From Loxodes magnus (taxonomy: Eukaryota; Ciliophora; Karyorelictea; Loxodida; Loxodidae), in NCBI GenBank assembly GCA_946699065.1, contig CAMPDV010000080.1, positions 806,001-870,000 of the forward strand: a DNA stretch of 64,000 nt, read 5' to 3'. The translations under genes were made by a program, and so were the position numbers. This document shows positions 1 to 11,998 of the stretch, one piece after another. The notes under the pieces were generated by a model that worked only from the letters and a program-made list of their open reading frames with translations, ran no database searches and was not told the DNA's origin. The stretch's first letter is position 1. Every line of letters begins with the position of its first letter.

Positions 1-80
1 GTAAAGTAAGAAAAGAAGATGAAATTTAAGTTTTAAGTAGTATGATTTGAGAAGTAATAAGTATTTATAAACTGTAAGAA
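1..80 (+). repeat. Reference monomer and its internal map
   Basis: Unit coordinates used in this annotation start at GTAAAGTAAG (1-10). Positions 11-20 are usually AAAAGAAGAT. Positions 21-30 vary among GAAATTTAAG, AGAATTTAAG, AGAGTTTCAG, AGAATTTAAT and GAAATTTAAA. Positions 31-40 vary among TTTTAAATAG, TTTTAAAGAG, TTTTAAAAAG, TTTTAAGTAG and TTTAAAAGAG. Positions 41-50 are TATGCTTTGA, TATGATTTGA or TATTCTTTGA. Positions 51-60 are GAAGTAATAA, GAAGCAATAA, GCAGCAATAA or GAAGTATTAA. Positions 61-70 are GTATTTATAA, GAATTTTAAA, GTATTAATAA or GTATTCATAA. Positions 71-80 are AAGCGAAGAA, AAGTGAAGAA, ACGGGAAGAA, AAGTTAAAAA or ACTGTAAGAA. This first unit carries the rarer ACTGTAAGAA end. Array diversity is mostly recombination of these few alternatives. 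Confidence 0.95.
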
Positions 81-500
81 GTAAAGTAAGAAAAGAAGAT
101 GAAATTTAAGTTTTAAATAGTATGATTTGAGAAGCAATAAGAATTTTAAAAAGTGAAGAAGTAAAGTAAGAAATGAAGATAGAATTTAAGTTTTAAAGAG
201 TATGCTTTGAGAAGTAATAAGTATTTATAAAAGCGAAGAAGTAAAGTAAGAAAAGAAGATAGAGTTTCAGTTTTAAATAGTATGCTTTGAGAAGTAATAA
301 GTATTTATAAAAGCGAAGAAATAAAGTAAGAAAAGAAGATGAAATTTAAGTTTTAAATAGTATGATTTGAGAAGTAATAAGTATTTATAAAAGTTAAAAA
401 TTAAAGTATGAAAAGAAGATAGAGTTTCAGTTTTAAATAGTATTCTTTGAGAAGTAATAAGTATTTATAAAAGCGAAAAAGTAAAGTAAGAAAAGAAGAT
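46..500 (+). repeat. HOR block, copy 1 (copy 2 at 2,286-2,740)
   Basis: This run of monomers repeats at an offset of 2,240 bp (28 units). Shared markers are the ACTGTAAGAA end, an AAATGAAGAT unit, and the rare unit start ATAAAGTAAG at 321 and 2,561, which I saw only in these two places. One mismatch was seen at 478 (GAAAAA here, GAAGAA in the other copy). Sequence on both sides of the block differs. Confidence 0.85.
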
Positions 501-1180
501 GAAATTTAAGTTTTAAGTAGTATGATTTGAGAAGTAATAAGTATTTATATAAGCGAAGAAGTAAAGTAAGAAAAAAAGATGAAATTTAAGTTTTAAATAG
601 TATGATTTGAGAAGCAATAAGAATTTTAAAAAGCGAAGAAGTAAAGTAAGAAAAGAAGATAGAATTTAAGTTTTAAATAGTATGCTTTGAGAAGTAATAA
701 GTATTTATAAAAGTTAAAAATTAAAGTATGAAAAGAAGATAGAGTTTCAGTTTTAAATAGTATTCTTTGAGAAGTAATAAGTATTTATAAAAGCGAAGAA
801 GTAAAGTAAGAAAAGAAGATAGAGTTTCAGTTTTAAATAGTATGATTTGATAAGCAATAAGATTTTTAAAAAGCGAAGAAGTAAAGTAAGAAAAGAAGAT
901 AGAATTTAAGTTTTAAATAGTATGCTTTGAGAAGTAATAAGTATTTATAAAAGTTAAAAATTAAAGTAAGAAAAGAAGATAGAGTTTCAGTTTTAAATAG
1001 TATTCTTTGAGAAGTAATAAGTATTTATAAAAGCGAAGAAGTAAAGTAAGAAAAGAAGATAGAGTTTCAGTTTTAAGTAGTATGCTTTGAGAAGTAATAA
1101 GTATTTATAAAAGCGAAGAAGTAAAGTATGAAAAGAAGATGAAATTTAAGTTTCAAAGAGTATGATTTGAGAAGTAATAA

Positions 1181-2560
1181 GAATTTTAAAAAGTGAAGAA
1201 GTAAAGTATGAAAAGAAGATAGAATTTAAGTTTTAAATAGTATGCTTTGAGAAGTAATAAGTATTTATAAAAGTTAAAAATTAAAGTATGAAAAGAAGAT
1301 GAAATTTAAGTTTCAAAGAGTATGATTTGAGAAGTAATAAGTATTTATATAAGCGAAGAAGTAAAGTAAGAAAAGAAGATAGAGTTTCAGTTTTAAAGAG
1401 TTTGCTTTGAGAAGTAATAAGTATTTATAAAAGCGAAGAAGTAAAGTAAAAAAAGAAGATAAAATTTAAGTTTTAAATAGTATGCTTTGAGAAGTAATAA
1501 GTATTTATAAAAGTGAAGAAGTAAAGTAAGAAAAGAAGATAGAATTTAAGTTTTAAATAGTATGCTTTGAGAAGTAATAAGTATTTATAAAAGCGAAGAA
1601 GTAAAGTAAGAAAAGAAGATAGAGTTTCAGTTTTAAATAGTATGATTTGAGAAGTAATAAGTATTTATAAAAGCGAAGAAGTAAAGTAAGAAAAAAAGAT
1701 GAAATTTAAGTTTTAAATAGTATGATTTGAGAAGCAATAAGAATTTTAAAAAGTGAAGAAGTAAAGTATGAAAAGAAGATAGAATTTAAGTTTTAAATAT
1801 TATGCTTTGAGAAGTAATAAGTATTTATAAAAGTTAAAAATTAAAGTAAGAAAAGAAGATGAAATTTAAGTTTCAAAGAGTATGCTTTGAGAAGTATTAA
1901 GTATTCATAAAAGTGAAGAAGTAAAGTAAGAAAAGAAGATAGAATTTCAGTTTTAAAGAGTATGCTTTGAGAAGCAATAAGTATTTGTAAACGGGAAGAA
2001 GTAAAGTAAAAAAAGAAGATAGAGTTTCAGTTTTAAAGAGTTTGCTTTGAGAAGTAATAAGTATTAATAAAAGCGAAGAAGTAAAGTAAGAAAAGAAGAT
2101 AGAATTTCAGTTTTAAATAGTTTGATTTGAGAAGCAATAAGAATTTTAAAAAGTGAAGAAGTAAAGTAAGAAAAGAAGATATAATTTAAGTTTTAAAGAG
2201 TATGCTTTGAGAAGTAATAAGTATTTATAAAAGCGAAGAAGTAAAGTAAGAAAAGAAGATAGAATTTAATTTTTAAATAGTATGCTTTGAGAAGTAATAA
2301 GTATTTATAAACTGTAAGAAGTAAAGTAAGAAAAGAAGATGAAATTTAAGTTTTAAATAGTATGATTTGAGAAGCAATAAGAATTTTAAAAAGTGAAGAA
2401 GTAAAGTAAGAAATGAAGATAGAATTTAAGTTTTAAAGAGTATGCTTTGAGAAGTAATAAGTATTTATAAAAGCGAAGAAGTAAAGTAAGAAAAGAAGAT
2501 AGAGTTTCAGTTTTAAATAGTATGCTTTGAGAAGTAATAAGTATTTATAAAAGCGAAGAA
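1181..2560 (+). repeat. 17-unit HOR block, copy 1 (copy 2 at 3,821-5,200)
   Basis: About 1.38 kb repeats at an offset of 2,640 bp (33 units). Shared markers are GTAAAGTAAA unit starts, the TTTTAAATAT variant, the ATAATTTAAG unit (2,181 and 4,821) and ACTGTAAGAA ends. Visible differences are one base near 1,425 against 4,065, one divergent unit near 1,861 against 4,501, and two bases near 1,996 against 4,636. Confidence 0.85.
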
Positions 2561-2740
2561 ATAAAGTAAGAAAAGAAGATGAAATTTAAGTTTTAAATAG
2601 TATGATTTGAGAAGTAATAAGTATTTATAAAAGTTAAAAATTAAAGTATGAAAAGAAGATAGAGTTTCAGTTTTAAATAGTATTCTTTGAGAAGTAATAA
2701 GTATTTATAAAAGCGAAGAAGTAAAGTAAGAAAAGAAGAT
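2286..2740 (+). repeat. HOR block, copy 2 (copy 1 at 46-500)
   Basis: This is the second copy at a 2,240-bp offset, with the diagnostic ATAAAGTAAG unit start at 2,561. Its left part also lies in the larger 1,181-2,560 block repeated at 3,821-5,200, so duplications of different size overlap here. Confidence 0.85.
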
Positions 2741-3820
2741 AGAGTTTCAGTTTTAAATAGTATGCTTTGAGAAGTAATAAGTATTTATAAAAGCGAAGAA
2801 GTAAAGTAAGAAAAAAAGATGAAATTTAAGTTTTAAATAGTATGATTTGAGAAGCAATAAGAATTTTAAAAAGTGAAGAAGTAAAGTAAGAAAAGAAGAT
2901 AGAATTTAAGTTTTAAATAGTATGCTTTGAGAAGTAATAAGTATTTATAAAAGTTAAAAATTAAAGTATGAAAAGAAGATAGAGTTTCAGTTTTAAATAG
3001 TATTCTTTGAGAAGTAATAAGTATTTATAAAAGCGAAGAAGTAAAGTAAGAAAAGAAGATAGAGTTTCAGTTTTAAATAGTATGCTTTGAGAAGTAATAA
3101 GTATTTATAAAAGCGAAGAAGTAAAGTAAGAAAAAAAGATAGAATTTCAGTTTTAAAGAGTATGCTTTGAGAAGCAATAAGTATTTGTAAACGGGAAGAA
3201 GTAAAGTAAAAAAAGAAGATAGAGTTTCAGTTTTAAAGAGTTTGCTTTGAGAAGTAATAAGTATTAATAAAAGCGAAGAAGTAAAGTAAGAAAAGAAGAT
3301 AGAATTTCAGTTTTAAATAGTTTGATTTGAGAAGCAATAAGAATTTTAAAAAGTGAAGAAGTAAAGTAAGAAAAGAAGATGAAATTTAAGTTTCAAAGAG
3401 TATGATTTGAGAAGTAATAAGTATTTATATAAGCGAAGAAGTAAAGTAAGAAAAGAAGATAGAGTTTCAGTTTTAAAGAGTTTGCTTTGAGAAGTAATAA
3501 GTATTAATAAAAGCGAAGAAGTAAAGTAAAAAAAGAAGATAAAATTTAAGTTTTAAATAGTATGCTTTGAGAAGTAATAAGTATTTATAAAAGTTAAAAA
3601 TTAAAGTATGAAAAGAAGATAGAGTTTCAGTTTTAAATAGTATTCTTTGAGAAGTAATAAGTATTTATAAAAACGAAGAAGTAAAGTAAGAAAAGAAGAT
3701 AGAGTTTCAGTTTTAAGTAGTATGCTTTGAGAAGTAATAAGTATTTATAAAAGCGAAGAAGTAAAGTAAGAAAAAAAGATGAAATTTAAGTTTTAAATAG
3801 TATGATTTGAGAAGCAATAA

Positions 3821-5200
3821 GAATTTTAAAAAGTGAAGAAGTAAAGTATGAAAAGAAGATAGAATTTAAGTTTTAAATAGTATGCTTTGAGAAGTAATAA
3901 GTATTTATAAAAGTTAAAAATTAAAGTATGAAAAGAAGATGAAATTTAAGTTTCAAAGAGTATGATTTGAGAAGTAATAAGTATTTATATAAGCGAAGAA
4001 GTAAAGTAAGAAAAGAAGATAGAGTTTCAGTTTTAAAGAGTTTGCTTTGAGAAGTAATAAGTATTAATAAAAGCGAAGAAGTAAAGTAAAAAAAGAAGAT
4101 AAAATTTAAGTTTTAAATAGTATGCTTTGAGAAGTAATAAGTATTTATAAAAGTGAAGAAGTAAAGTAAGAAAAGAAGATAGAATTTAAGTTTTAAATAG
4201 TATGCTTTGAGAAGTAATAAGTATTTATAAAAGCGAAGAAGTAAAGTAAGAAAAGAAGATAGAGTTTCAGTTTTAAATAGTATGATTTGAGAAGTAATAA
4301 GTATTTATAAAAGCGAAGAAGTAAAGTAAGAAAAAAAGATGAAATTTAAGTTTTAAATAGTATGATTTGAGAAGCAATAAGAATTTTAAAAAGTGAAGAA
4401 GTAAAGTATGAAAAGAAGATAGAATTTAAGTTTTAAATATTATGCTTTGAGAAGTAATAAGTATTTATAAAAGTTAAAAATTAAAGTAAGAAAAGAAGAT
4501 AGAATTTAAATTTAAAAGAGTATGCTTTGAGAAGTATTAAGTATTCATAAAAGTGAAGAAGTAAAGTAAGAAAAGAAGATAGAATTTCAGTTTTAAAGAG
4601 TATGCTTTGAGAAGCAATAAGTATTTGTAAACGGGTCGAAGTAAAGTAAAAAAAGAAGATAGAGTTTCAGTTTTAAAGAGTTTGCTTTGAGAAGTAATAA
4701 GTATTAATAAAAGCGAAGAAGTAAAGTAAGAAAAGAAGATAGAATTTCAGTTTTAAATAGTTTGATTTGAGAAGCAATAAGAATTTTAAAAAGTGAAGAA
4801 GTAAAGTAAGAAAAGAAGATATAATTTAAGTTTTAAAGAGTATGCTTTGAGAAGTAATAAGTATTTATAAAAGCGAAGAAGTAAAGTAAGAAAAGAAGAT
4901 AGAATTTAATTTTTAAATAGTATGCTTTGAGAAGTAATAAGTATTTATAAACTGTAAGAAGTAAAGTAAGAAAAGAAGATGAAATTTAAGTTTTAAATAG
5001 TATGATTTGAGAAGCAATAAGAATTTTAAAAAGTGAAGAAGTAAAGTAAGAAATGAAGATAGAATTTAAGTTTTAAAGAGTATGCTTTGAGAAGTAATAA
5101 GTATTTATAAAAGCGAAGAAGTAAAGTAAGAAAAGAAGATAGAGTTTCAGTTTTAAATAGTATGCTTTGAGAAGTAATAAGTATTTATAAAAGCGAAGAA
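3821..5200 (+). repeat. 17-unit HOR block, copy 2
   Basis: Partner of 1,181-2,560. It carries a private ACGGGTCGAA unit end at 4,631-4,640, where the other copy reads ACGGGAAGAA. Part of it (about 4,325-5,040) occurs a third time at about 5,605-6,320, at an offset of 1,280 bp (16 units), with at least one substituted unit near 5,861-5,890. Confidence 0.85.
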
Positions 5201-5604
5201 GTAAAGTAAGAAAAGAAGATGAAATTTAAGTTTTAAATAGTATGATTTGAGAAGCAATAAGAATTTTAAAAAGTGAAGAAGTAAAGTAAGAAAAGAAGAT
5301 AGAATTTAAGTTTTAAATAGTATGCTTTGAGAAGTAATAAGTATTTATAAAAGTTAAAAATTAAAGTATGAAAAGAAGATAGAGTTTCAGTTTTAAATAG
5401 TATTCTTTGAGAAGTAATAAGTATTTATAAAAGCGAAGAAGTAAAGTAAGAAAAGAAGATAGAGTTTCAGTTTTAAATAGTATGCTTTGAGAAGTAATAA
5501 GTATTTATAAAAGCGAAGAAGTAAAGTAAGAAAAGCAGATAGAGTTTCAGTTTTAAATAGTATTCTTTGAGAAGTAATAAGTATTTATAAAAGCGAAGAA
5601 GTAA

Positions 5605-6320
5605 AGTAAGAAAAAAAGATGAAATTTAAGTTTTAAATAGTATGATTTGAGAAGCAATAAGAATTTTAAAAAGTGAAGAAGTAAAGTATGAAAAGAAGAT
5701 AGAATTTAAGTTTTAAATATTATGCTTTGAGAAGTAATAAGTATTTATAAAAGTTAAAAATTAAAGTAAGAAAAGAAGATAGAATTTAAATTTAAAAGAG
5801 TATGCTTTGAGAAGTATTAAGTATTCATAAAAGTGAAGAAGTAAAGTAAGAAAAGAAGATAGAATTTCAGTTTTAAATAGTATTCTTTGAGAAGCAATAA
5901 GTATTTGTAAACGGGAAGAAGTAAAGTAAAAAAAGAAGATAGAGTTTCAGTTTTAAAGAGTTTGCTTTGAGAAGTAATAAGTATTAATAAAAGCGAAGAA
6001 GTAAAGTAAGAAAAGAAGATAGAATTTCAGTTTTAAATAGTTTGATTTGAGAAGCAATAAGAATTTTAAAAAGTGAAGAAGTAAAGTAAGAAAAGAAGAT
6101 ATAATTTAAGTTTTAAAGAGTATGCTTTGAGAAGTAATAAGTATTTATAAAAGCGAAGAAGTAAAGTAAGAAAAGAAGATAGAATTTAATTTTTAAATAG
6201 TATGCTTTGAGAAGTAATAAGTATTTATAAACTGTAAGAAGTAAAGTAAGAAAAGAAGATGAAATTTAAGTTTTAAATAGTATGATTTGAGAAGCAATAA
6301 GAATTTTAAAAAGTGAAGAA
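5605..6320 (+). repeat. Third, partial HOR copy (offset 1,280 bp)
   Basis: This nine-unit segment matches about 4,325-5,040, including the TTTTAAATAT, GTATTCATAA, GTATTTGTAA-ACGGG, ATAATTTAAG and ACTGTAAGAA units in the same order. The unit near 5,861 reads TTTTAAATAG TATTCTTTGA instead of TTTTAAAGAG TATGCTTTGA. A further ATAATTTAAG marker at 7,621 shows that the same module recurs again in part. Confidence 0.75.
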
Positions 6321-6400
6321 GTAAAGTAAGAAAAGAAGATAGAATTTAAGTTTTAAATAGTATTATTTGAGAAGCAATAAGTATTTGTAAACGGGAAGAA

Positions 6401-6720
6401 GTAAAGTAAGAAAAGAAGATAGAGTTTCAGTTTTAAGTAGTATGCTTTGAGAAGTAATAAGTATTTATAAAAGCGAAGAAGCAAAGTAAGAAATGAAGAA
6501 AGAGTTTCAGTTTTAAGTAGTATGCTTTGAGAAGTAATAAGAATTTTAAAAAGTGAAGAAGTAAAGTAAGAAAAGAAGATGAAATTTAAGTTTTAAATAG
6601 TATGATTTGAGAAGTAATAAGTATTCATAAACGGGAAGAATTTAAGCAAGAAAAGAAGATAGAGTTTCAGTTTTAAATAGTATGCTTTGAGAAGTAATAA
6701 GTATTTATAAAAGCGAAGAA
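6401..6720 (+). repeat. Patch of private, divergent monomers
   Basis: Several units here carry changes I saw nowhere else. One starts GCAAAGTAAG and continues AAATGAAGAA at 6,481. Another follows ACGGGAAGAA and starts TTTAAGCAAG at 6,641. All keep the 80-bp length. Another private unit lies at 7,361-7,440 (TATGCTTTGT GATGCAATAA at 7,401-7,420). These look like older monomers that escaped homogenisation. Confidence 0.7.
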
Positions 6721-8560
6721 GTAAAGTAAGAAAAGAAGATAGAGTTTCAGTTTTAAATAGTATGCTTTGAGAAGTAATAAGTATTTATAAAAGCGAAGAA
6801 GTAAAGTAAGAAAAAAAGATGAAATTTAAGTTTTAAATAGTATGATTTGAGAAGCAATAAGAATTTTAAAAAGTGAAGAAGTAAAGTAAGAAAAGAAGAT
6901 AGAATTTAAGTTTTAAATAGTATGCTTTGATAAGCAATAAGATTTTTAAAAAGCGAAGAAGTAAAGTAAGAAAAGAAGATAGAATTTAAGTTTTAAATAG
7001 TATGCTTTGAGAAGTAATAAGTATTTATAAAAGTTAAAAATTAAAGTATGAAAAGAAGATAGAGTTTCAGTTTTAAATAGTATTCTTTGAGAAGTAATAA
7101 GTATTTATAAAAACGAAGAAGTAAAGTAAGAAAAGAAGATAGAGTTTCAGTTTTAAGTAGTATGCTTTGAGAAGTAATAAGTATTTATAAAAGCGAAGAA
7201 GTAAAGTAAGAAAAAAAGATGAAATTTAAGTTTTAAATAGTATGATTTGAGAAGCAATAAGAATTTTAAAAAGTGAAGAAGTAAAGTATGAAAAGAAGAT
7301 AGAATTTAAGTTTTAAATAGTATGCTTTGAGAAGTAATAAGTATTTATAAAAGTTAAAAATTAAAGTATGAAAAGAAGATGAAATTTAAGTTTTAAATAG
7401 TATGCTTTGTGATGCAATAAGAATTTTAAAAAGCGAAGAAGTAAAGTAAGAAAAGAAGATGAAATTTAAGTTTTAAATAGTATGATTTGAGAAGCAATAA
7501 GAATTTTAAAAAGTGAAGAAGTAAAGTAAGAAAAGAAGATAGAATTTAAGTTTTAAATAGTATGCTTTGAGAAGTAATAAGTATTAAAAAAAGCGAAGAA
7601 GTAAAGTAAGAAAAGAAGATATAATTTAAGTTTTAAAGAGTATGCTTTGAGAAGTAATAAGTATTTATAAAAGCGAAGAAGTAAAGTAAGAAAAGAAGAT
7701 AGAATTTAATTTTTAAATAGTATGCTTTGAGAAGTAATAAGTATTTATAAACTGTAAGAAGTAAAGTAAGAAAAGAAGATGAAATTTAAGTTTTAAATAG
7801 TATGATTTGAGAAGCAATAAGAATTTTAAAAAGTGAAGAAGTAAAGTAAGAAATGAAGATAGAATTTAAGTTTTAAATAGTTTGATTTGAGAAGCAATAA
7901 GAATTTTAAAAAGTGAAGAAGTAAAGTAAGAAAAGAAGATAGAATTTAAATTTAAAAGAGTATGCTTTGAGAAGTAATAAGTATTTATATAAGCGAAGAA
8001 GTAAAGTAAAAAAAGAAGATAGAGTTTCAGTTTTAAAGAGTTTGCTTTGAGAAGTAATAAGTATTAATAAAAGCGAAGAAGTAAAGTAAGAAAAGAAGAT
8101 AGAATTTCAGTTTTAAATAGTTTGATTTGAGAAGCAATAAGAATTTTAAAAAGTGAAGAAGTAAAGTAAGAAATGAAGATAGAATTTAAGTTTTAAAGAG
8201 TATGATTTGAGAAGTAATAAGTATTTATAAAAGCGAAGAAGTAAAGTAAGAAAAGAAGATAGAGTTTCAGTTTAAAATAGTATGCTTTGAGAAGCAATAA
8301 GTATTTAAAAAAGTGAAGAAGTAAAGTAAGAAAAGAAGATAGAGTTTCAGTTTTAAATAGTATGCTTTGAGAAGTAATAAGTATTTATAAAAGTTAAAAA
8401 TTAAAGTATGAAAAGAAGATAGAGTTTCAGTTTTAAATAGTATTCTTTGAGAAGTAATAAGTATTTATAAAAGCGAAGAAGTAAAGTAAGAAAAGAAGAT
8501 AGAGTTTCAGTTTTAAATAGTATGCTTTGAGAAGTAATAAGTATTTATAAAAGCGAAGAA

Positions 8561-8638
8561 GTAAAGTAAGAAAAAAAGATGAAATTTCATTTTTAAGTAT
8601 TAATGTTTGATAAGTAATAAGTATTTTTTAGTGAAGAA
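8561..8638 (+). repeat. 78-bp divergent monomer (first phase shift)
   Basis: The unit carries several changes together: GAAATTTCAT at unit positions 21-30, TTTTAAGTAT TAATGTTTGA at 31-50 and TAAG at 51-54. Its end reads GTATTTTTTA GTGAAGAA, two bases shorter than normal, so all later units start two bases earlier relative to the 80-bp grid. Its left half recurs only at 11,679. Confidence 0.9.
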
Positions 8639-11600
8639 GTAAAGTAAGAAAAGAAGATAGAATTTAAGTTTTAAATAGTATGCTTTGAGAAGTAATAAGT
8701 AATTGTAAACGGGAAGAAGTAAAGTAAGAAAAGAAGATAGAGTTTCAGTTTTAAATAGTATTCTTTGAGAAGTAATAAGTATTTATAAAAGCGAAGAAGT
8801 AAAGTAAGAAAAGAAGATAGAGTTTCAGTTTTAAATAGTATGCTTTGAGAAGTAATAAGTATTTATAAAAGCGAAGAAGTAAAGTAAGAAAAAAAGATGA
8901 AATTTAAGTTTTAAATAGTATGCTTTGAGAAGTAATAAGTATTTATAAAAGCGAAGAAGTAAAGTAAGAAAAAAAGATGAAATTTAAGTTTTAAATAGTA
9001 TGCTTTGAGAAGTAATAAGTATTTATAAAAGTTAAAAATTAAAGTATGAAAAGAAGATAGAGTTTCAGTTTTAAATAGTATGCTTTGAGAAGTAATAAGT
9101 ATTTATAAAAGCGAAGAAGTAAAGTAAGAAAAGAAGATAGAGTTTCAGTTTTAAATAGTATGCTTTGAGAAGTAATAAGTATTTATAAAAGCGAAGAAGT
9201 AAAGTAAGAAAAAAAGATGAAATTTAAGTTTTAAATAGTATGCTTTGAGAAGTAATAAGTATTTATAAAAGTTAAAAATTAAAGTATGAAAAGAAGATAG
9301 AGTTTCAGTTTTAAATAGTATTCTTTGAGAAGTAATAAGTATTTATAAAAGCGAAGAAGTAAAGTAAGAAAAGAAGATAGAGTTTCAGTTTTAAATAGTA
9401 TTCTTTGAGAAGTAATAAGTATTTATAAAAGCGAAGAAGTAAAGTAAGAAAAGAAGATAGAGTTTCAGTTTTAAGTAGTATGCTTTGAGAAGTAATAAGT
9501 ATTTATAAAAGCGAAGAAGTAAAGTAAGAAAAAAAGATGAAATTTAAGTTTTAAATAGTATGATTTGAGAAGCAATAAGAATTTTAAAAAGTGAAGAAGT
9601 AAAGTAAGAAAAGAAGATAGAATTTAAGTTTTAAATAGTATGCTTTGAGAAGTAATAAGTATTTATAAAAGTTAAAAATTAAAGTATGAAAAGAAGATGA
9701 AATTTAAGTTTCAAAGAGTATGATTTGAGAAGTAATAAGTATTTATATAAGCGAAGAAGTAAAGTAAGAAAAGAAGATAGAGTTTCAGTTTTAAAGAGTT
9801 TGCTTTGAGAAGTAATAAGTATTTATAAAAACGAAGAAGTAAAGTAAGAAAAGAAGATAAAATTTAAGTTTTAAATAGTATGCTTTGAGAAGTAATAAGT
9901 ATTTATAAAAGCGAAGAAGTAAAGTAAGAAAAGAAGATGAAATTTAAGTTTTAAATAGTATGATTTGATAAGCAATAAGATTTTTAAAAAGCGAAGAAGT
10001 AAAGTAAGAAAAGAAGATAGAATTTCAGTTTTAAATAGTTTGATTTGAGAAGCAATAAGAATTTTAAAAAGTGAAGAAGTAAAGTAAGAAAAGAAGATAG
10101 AGTTTCAGTTTTAAATAGTATTCTTTGAGAAGTAATAAGTATTTATAAAAGCGAAGAAGTAAAGTAAGAAAAGCAGATAGAGTTTCAGTTTTAAATAGTA
10201 TGCTTTGAGAAGTAATAAGTATTAATAAAAGCGAAGAAGTAAAGTAAGAAAAGAAGATAGAATTTCAGTTTTAAATAGTTTGATTTGAGAAGCAATAAGA
10301 ATTTTAAAAAGTGAAGAAGTAAAGTAAGAAATGAAGATAGAATTTAACTTTTAAAGAGTATGCTTTGAGAAGTAATAAGTATTTATAAAAGCGAAGAAGT
10401 AAAGTAAGAAAAGAAGATAGAGTTTCAGTTTTAAATAGTATGCTTTGAGAAGTAATAAGTATTTATAAAAGCGAAGAAGTAAAGTAAGAAAAGAAGATAG
10501 AATTTAAGTTTTAAATAGTATTCTTTGAGAAGTAATAAGTATTTATAAAAACGAAGAAGTAAAGTAAGAAAAGAAGATAAAATTTAAGTTTTAAATAGTA
10601 TGCTTTGAGAAGTAATAAGTATTTATAAAAGCGAAGAAGTAAAGTAAGAAAAGCAGATAGAGTTTCAGTTTTAAATAGTATGATTTGATAAGCAATAAGA
10701 TTTTTAAAAAGCGAAGAAGTAAAGTAAGAAAAGAAGATGAAATTTAAGTTTTAAATAGTATGATTTGAGAAGCAATAAGTATTTATAAAAGCGAAGAAGT
10801 AAAGTAAGAAAAGAAGATGAAATTTAAGTTTTAAATAGTATGATTTGAGAAGCAATAAGAATTTTAAAAAGTGAAGAAGTAAAGTATGAAAAGAAGATAG
10901 AGTTTCAGTTTTAAATAGTATGCTTTGAGAAGTAATAAGTATTTATAAAAGTTAAAAATTAAAGTATGAAAAGAAGATAGAGTTTCAGTTTTAAATAGTA
11001 TTCTTTGAGAAGTAATAAGTATTTATAAAAGCGAAGAAGTAAAGTAAGAAAAGCAGATAGAGTTTCAGTTTTAAATAGTATGATTTGATAAGCAATAAGA
11101 TTTTTAAAAAGCGAAGAAGTAAAGTAAGAAAAGAAGATAGAATTTAAGTTTTAAATAGTATGCTTTGAGAAGTAATAAGTATTTATAAAAGTTAAAAATT
11201 AAAGTATGAAAAGAAGATAGAGTTTCAGTTTTAAATAGTATTCTTTGAGAAGTAATAAGTATTTATAAAAGCGAAGAAGTAAAGTAAGAAAAGAAGATAG
11301 AGTTTCAGTTTTAAGTAGTATGCTTTGAGAAGTAATAAGTATTTATAAAAGCGAAGAAGTAAAGTAAGAAAAGCAGATAGAGTTTCAGTTTTAAATAGTA
11401 TGATTTGATAAGCAATAAGATTTTTAAAAAGCGAAGAAGTAAAGTAAGAAAAGAAGATAGAATTTCAGTTTTAAATAGTTTGATTTGAGAAGCAATAAGA
11501 ATTTTAAAAAGTGAAGAAGTAAAGTAAGAAAAGAAGATAGAGTTTCAGTTTTAAATAGTATTCTTTGAGAAGTAATAAGTATTTATAAAAGCGAAGAAGT

Positions 11601-11678
11601 AAAGTAAGAAAAGAAGATAGAGTTTCAGTTTTAAATAGTATGCTTTGAGAAGTAATAAGTATTTATAAAAGCGAAGAA

Positions 11679-11758
11679 GTAAAGTAAGAAAAAAAGATGA
11701 AATTTCATTTTTAAGTATTAATGTTTGATAAGTAATAAGTATTAATAAAAGCGAAGAA
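11679..11758 (+). repeat. Chimeric monomer: divergent left half, ordinary right half
   Basis: The first part matches the divergent unit at 8,561 (GAAATTTCAT, TAATGTTTGA, TAAG). The end is GTATTAATAA AAGCG at normal length. Upstream sequence matches that left of 8,561. Downstream sequence matches 8,061-8,240 (a TTTGATTTGA unit, then AAATGAAGAT and TTTTAAAGAG TATGATTTGA). The change of match falls inside this unit, near 11,738-11,745, as expected for an in-register exchange of seven units. Confidence 0.75.
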
Positions 11759-11998
11759 GTAAAGTAAGAAAAGAAGATAGAATTTCAGTTTTAAATAGTT
11801 TGATTTGAGAAGCAATAAGAATTTTAAAAAGTGAAGAAGTAAAGTAAGAAATGAAGATAGAATTTAAGTTTTAAAGAGTATGATTTGAGAAGTAATAAGT
11901 ATTTATAAAAGCGAAGAAGTAAAGTAAGAAAAGAAGATAGAGTTTCAGTTTTAAATAGTATGCTTTGAGAAGTAATAAGTATTTATAAAAGCGAAGAA

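Noticed and set aside
8561-8638. Boundary with a different satellite family
   Set aside because: The unit is divergent and two bases short but aligns over its whole length to the same monomer, and ordinary units follow at once.
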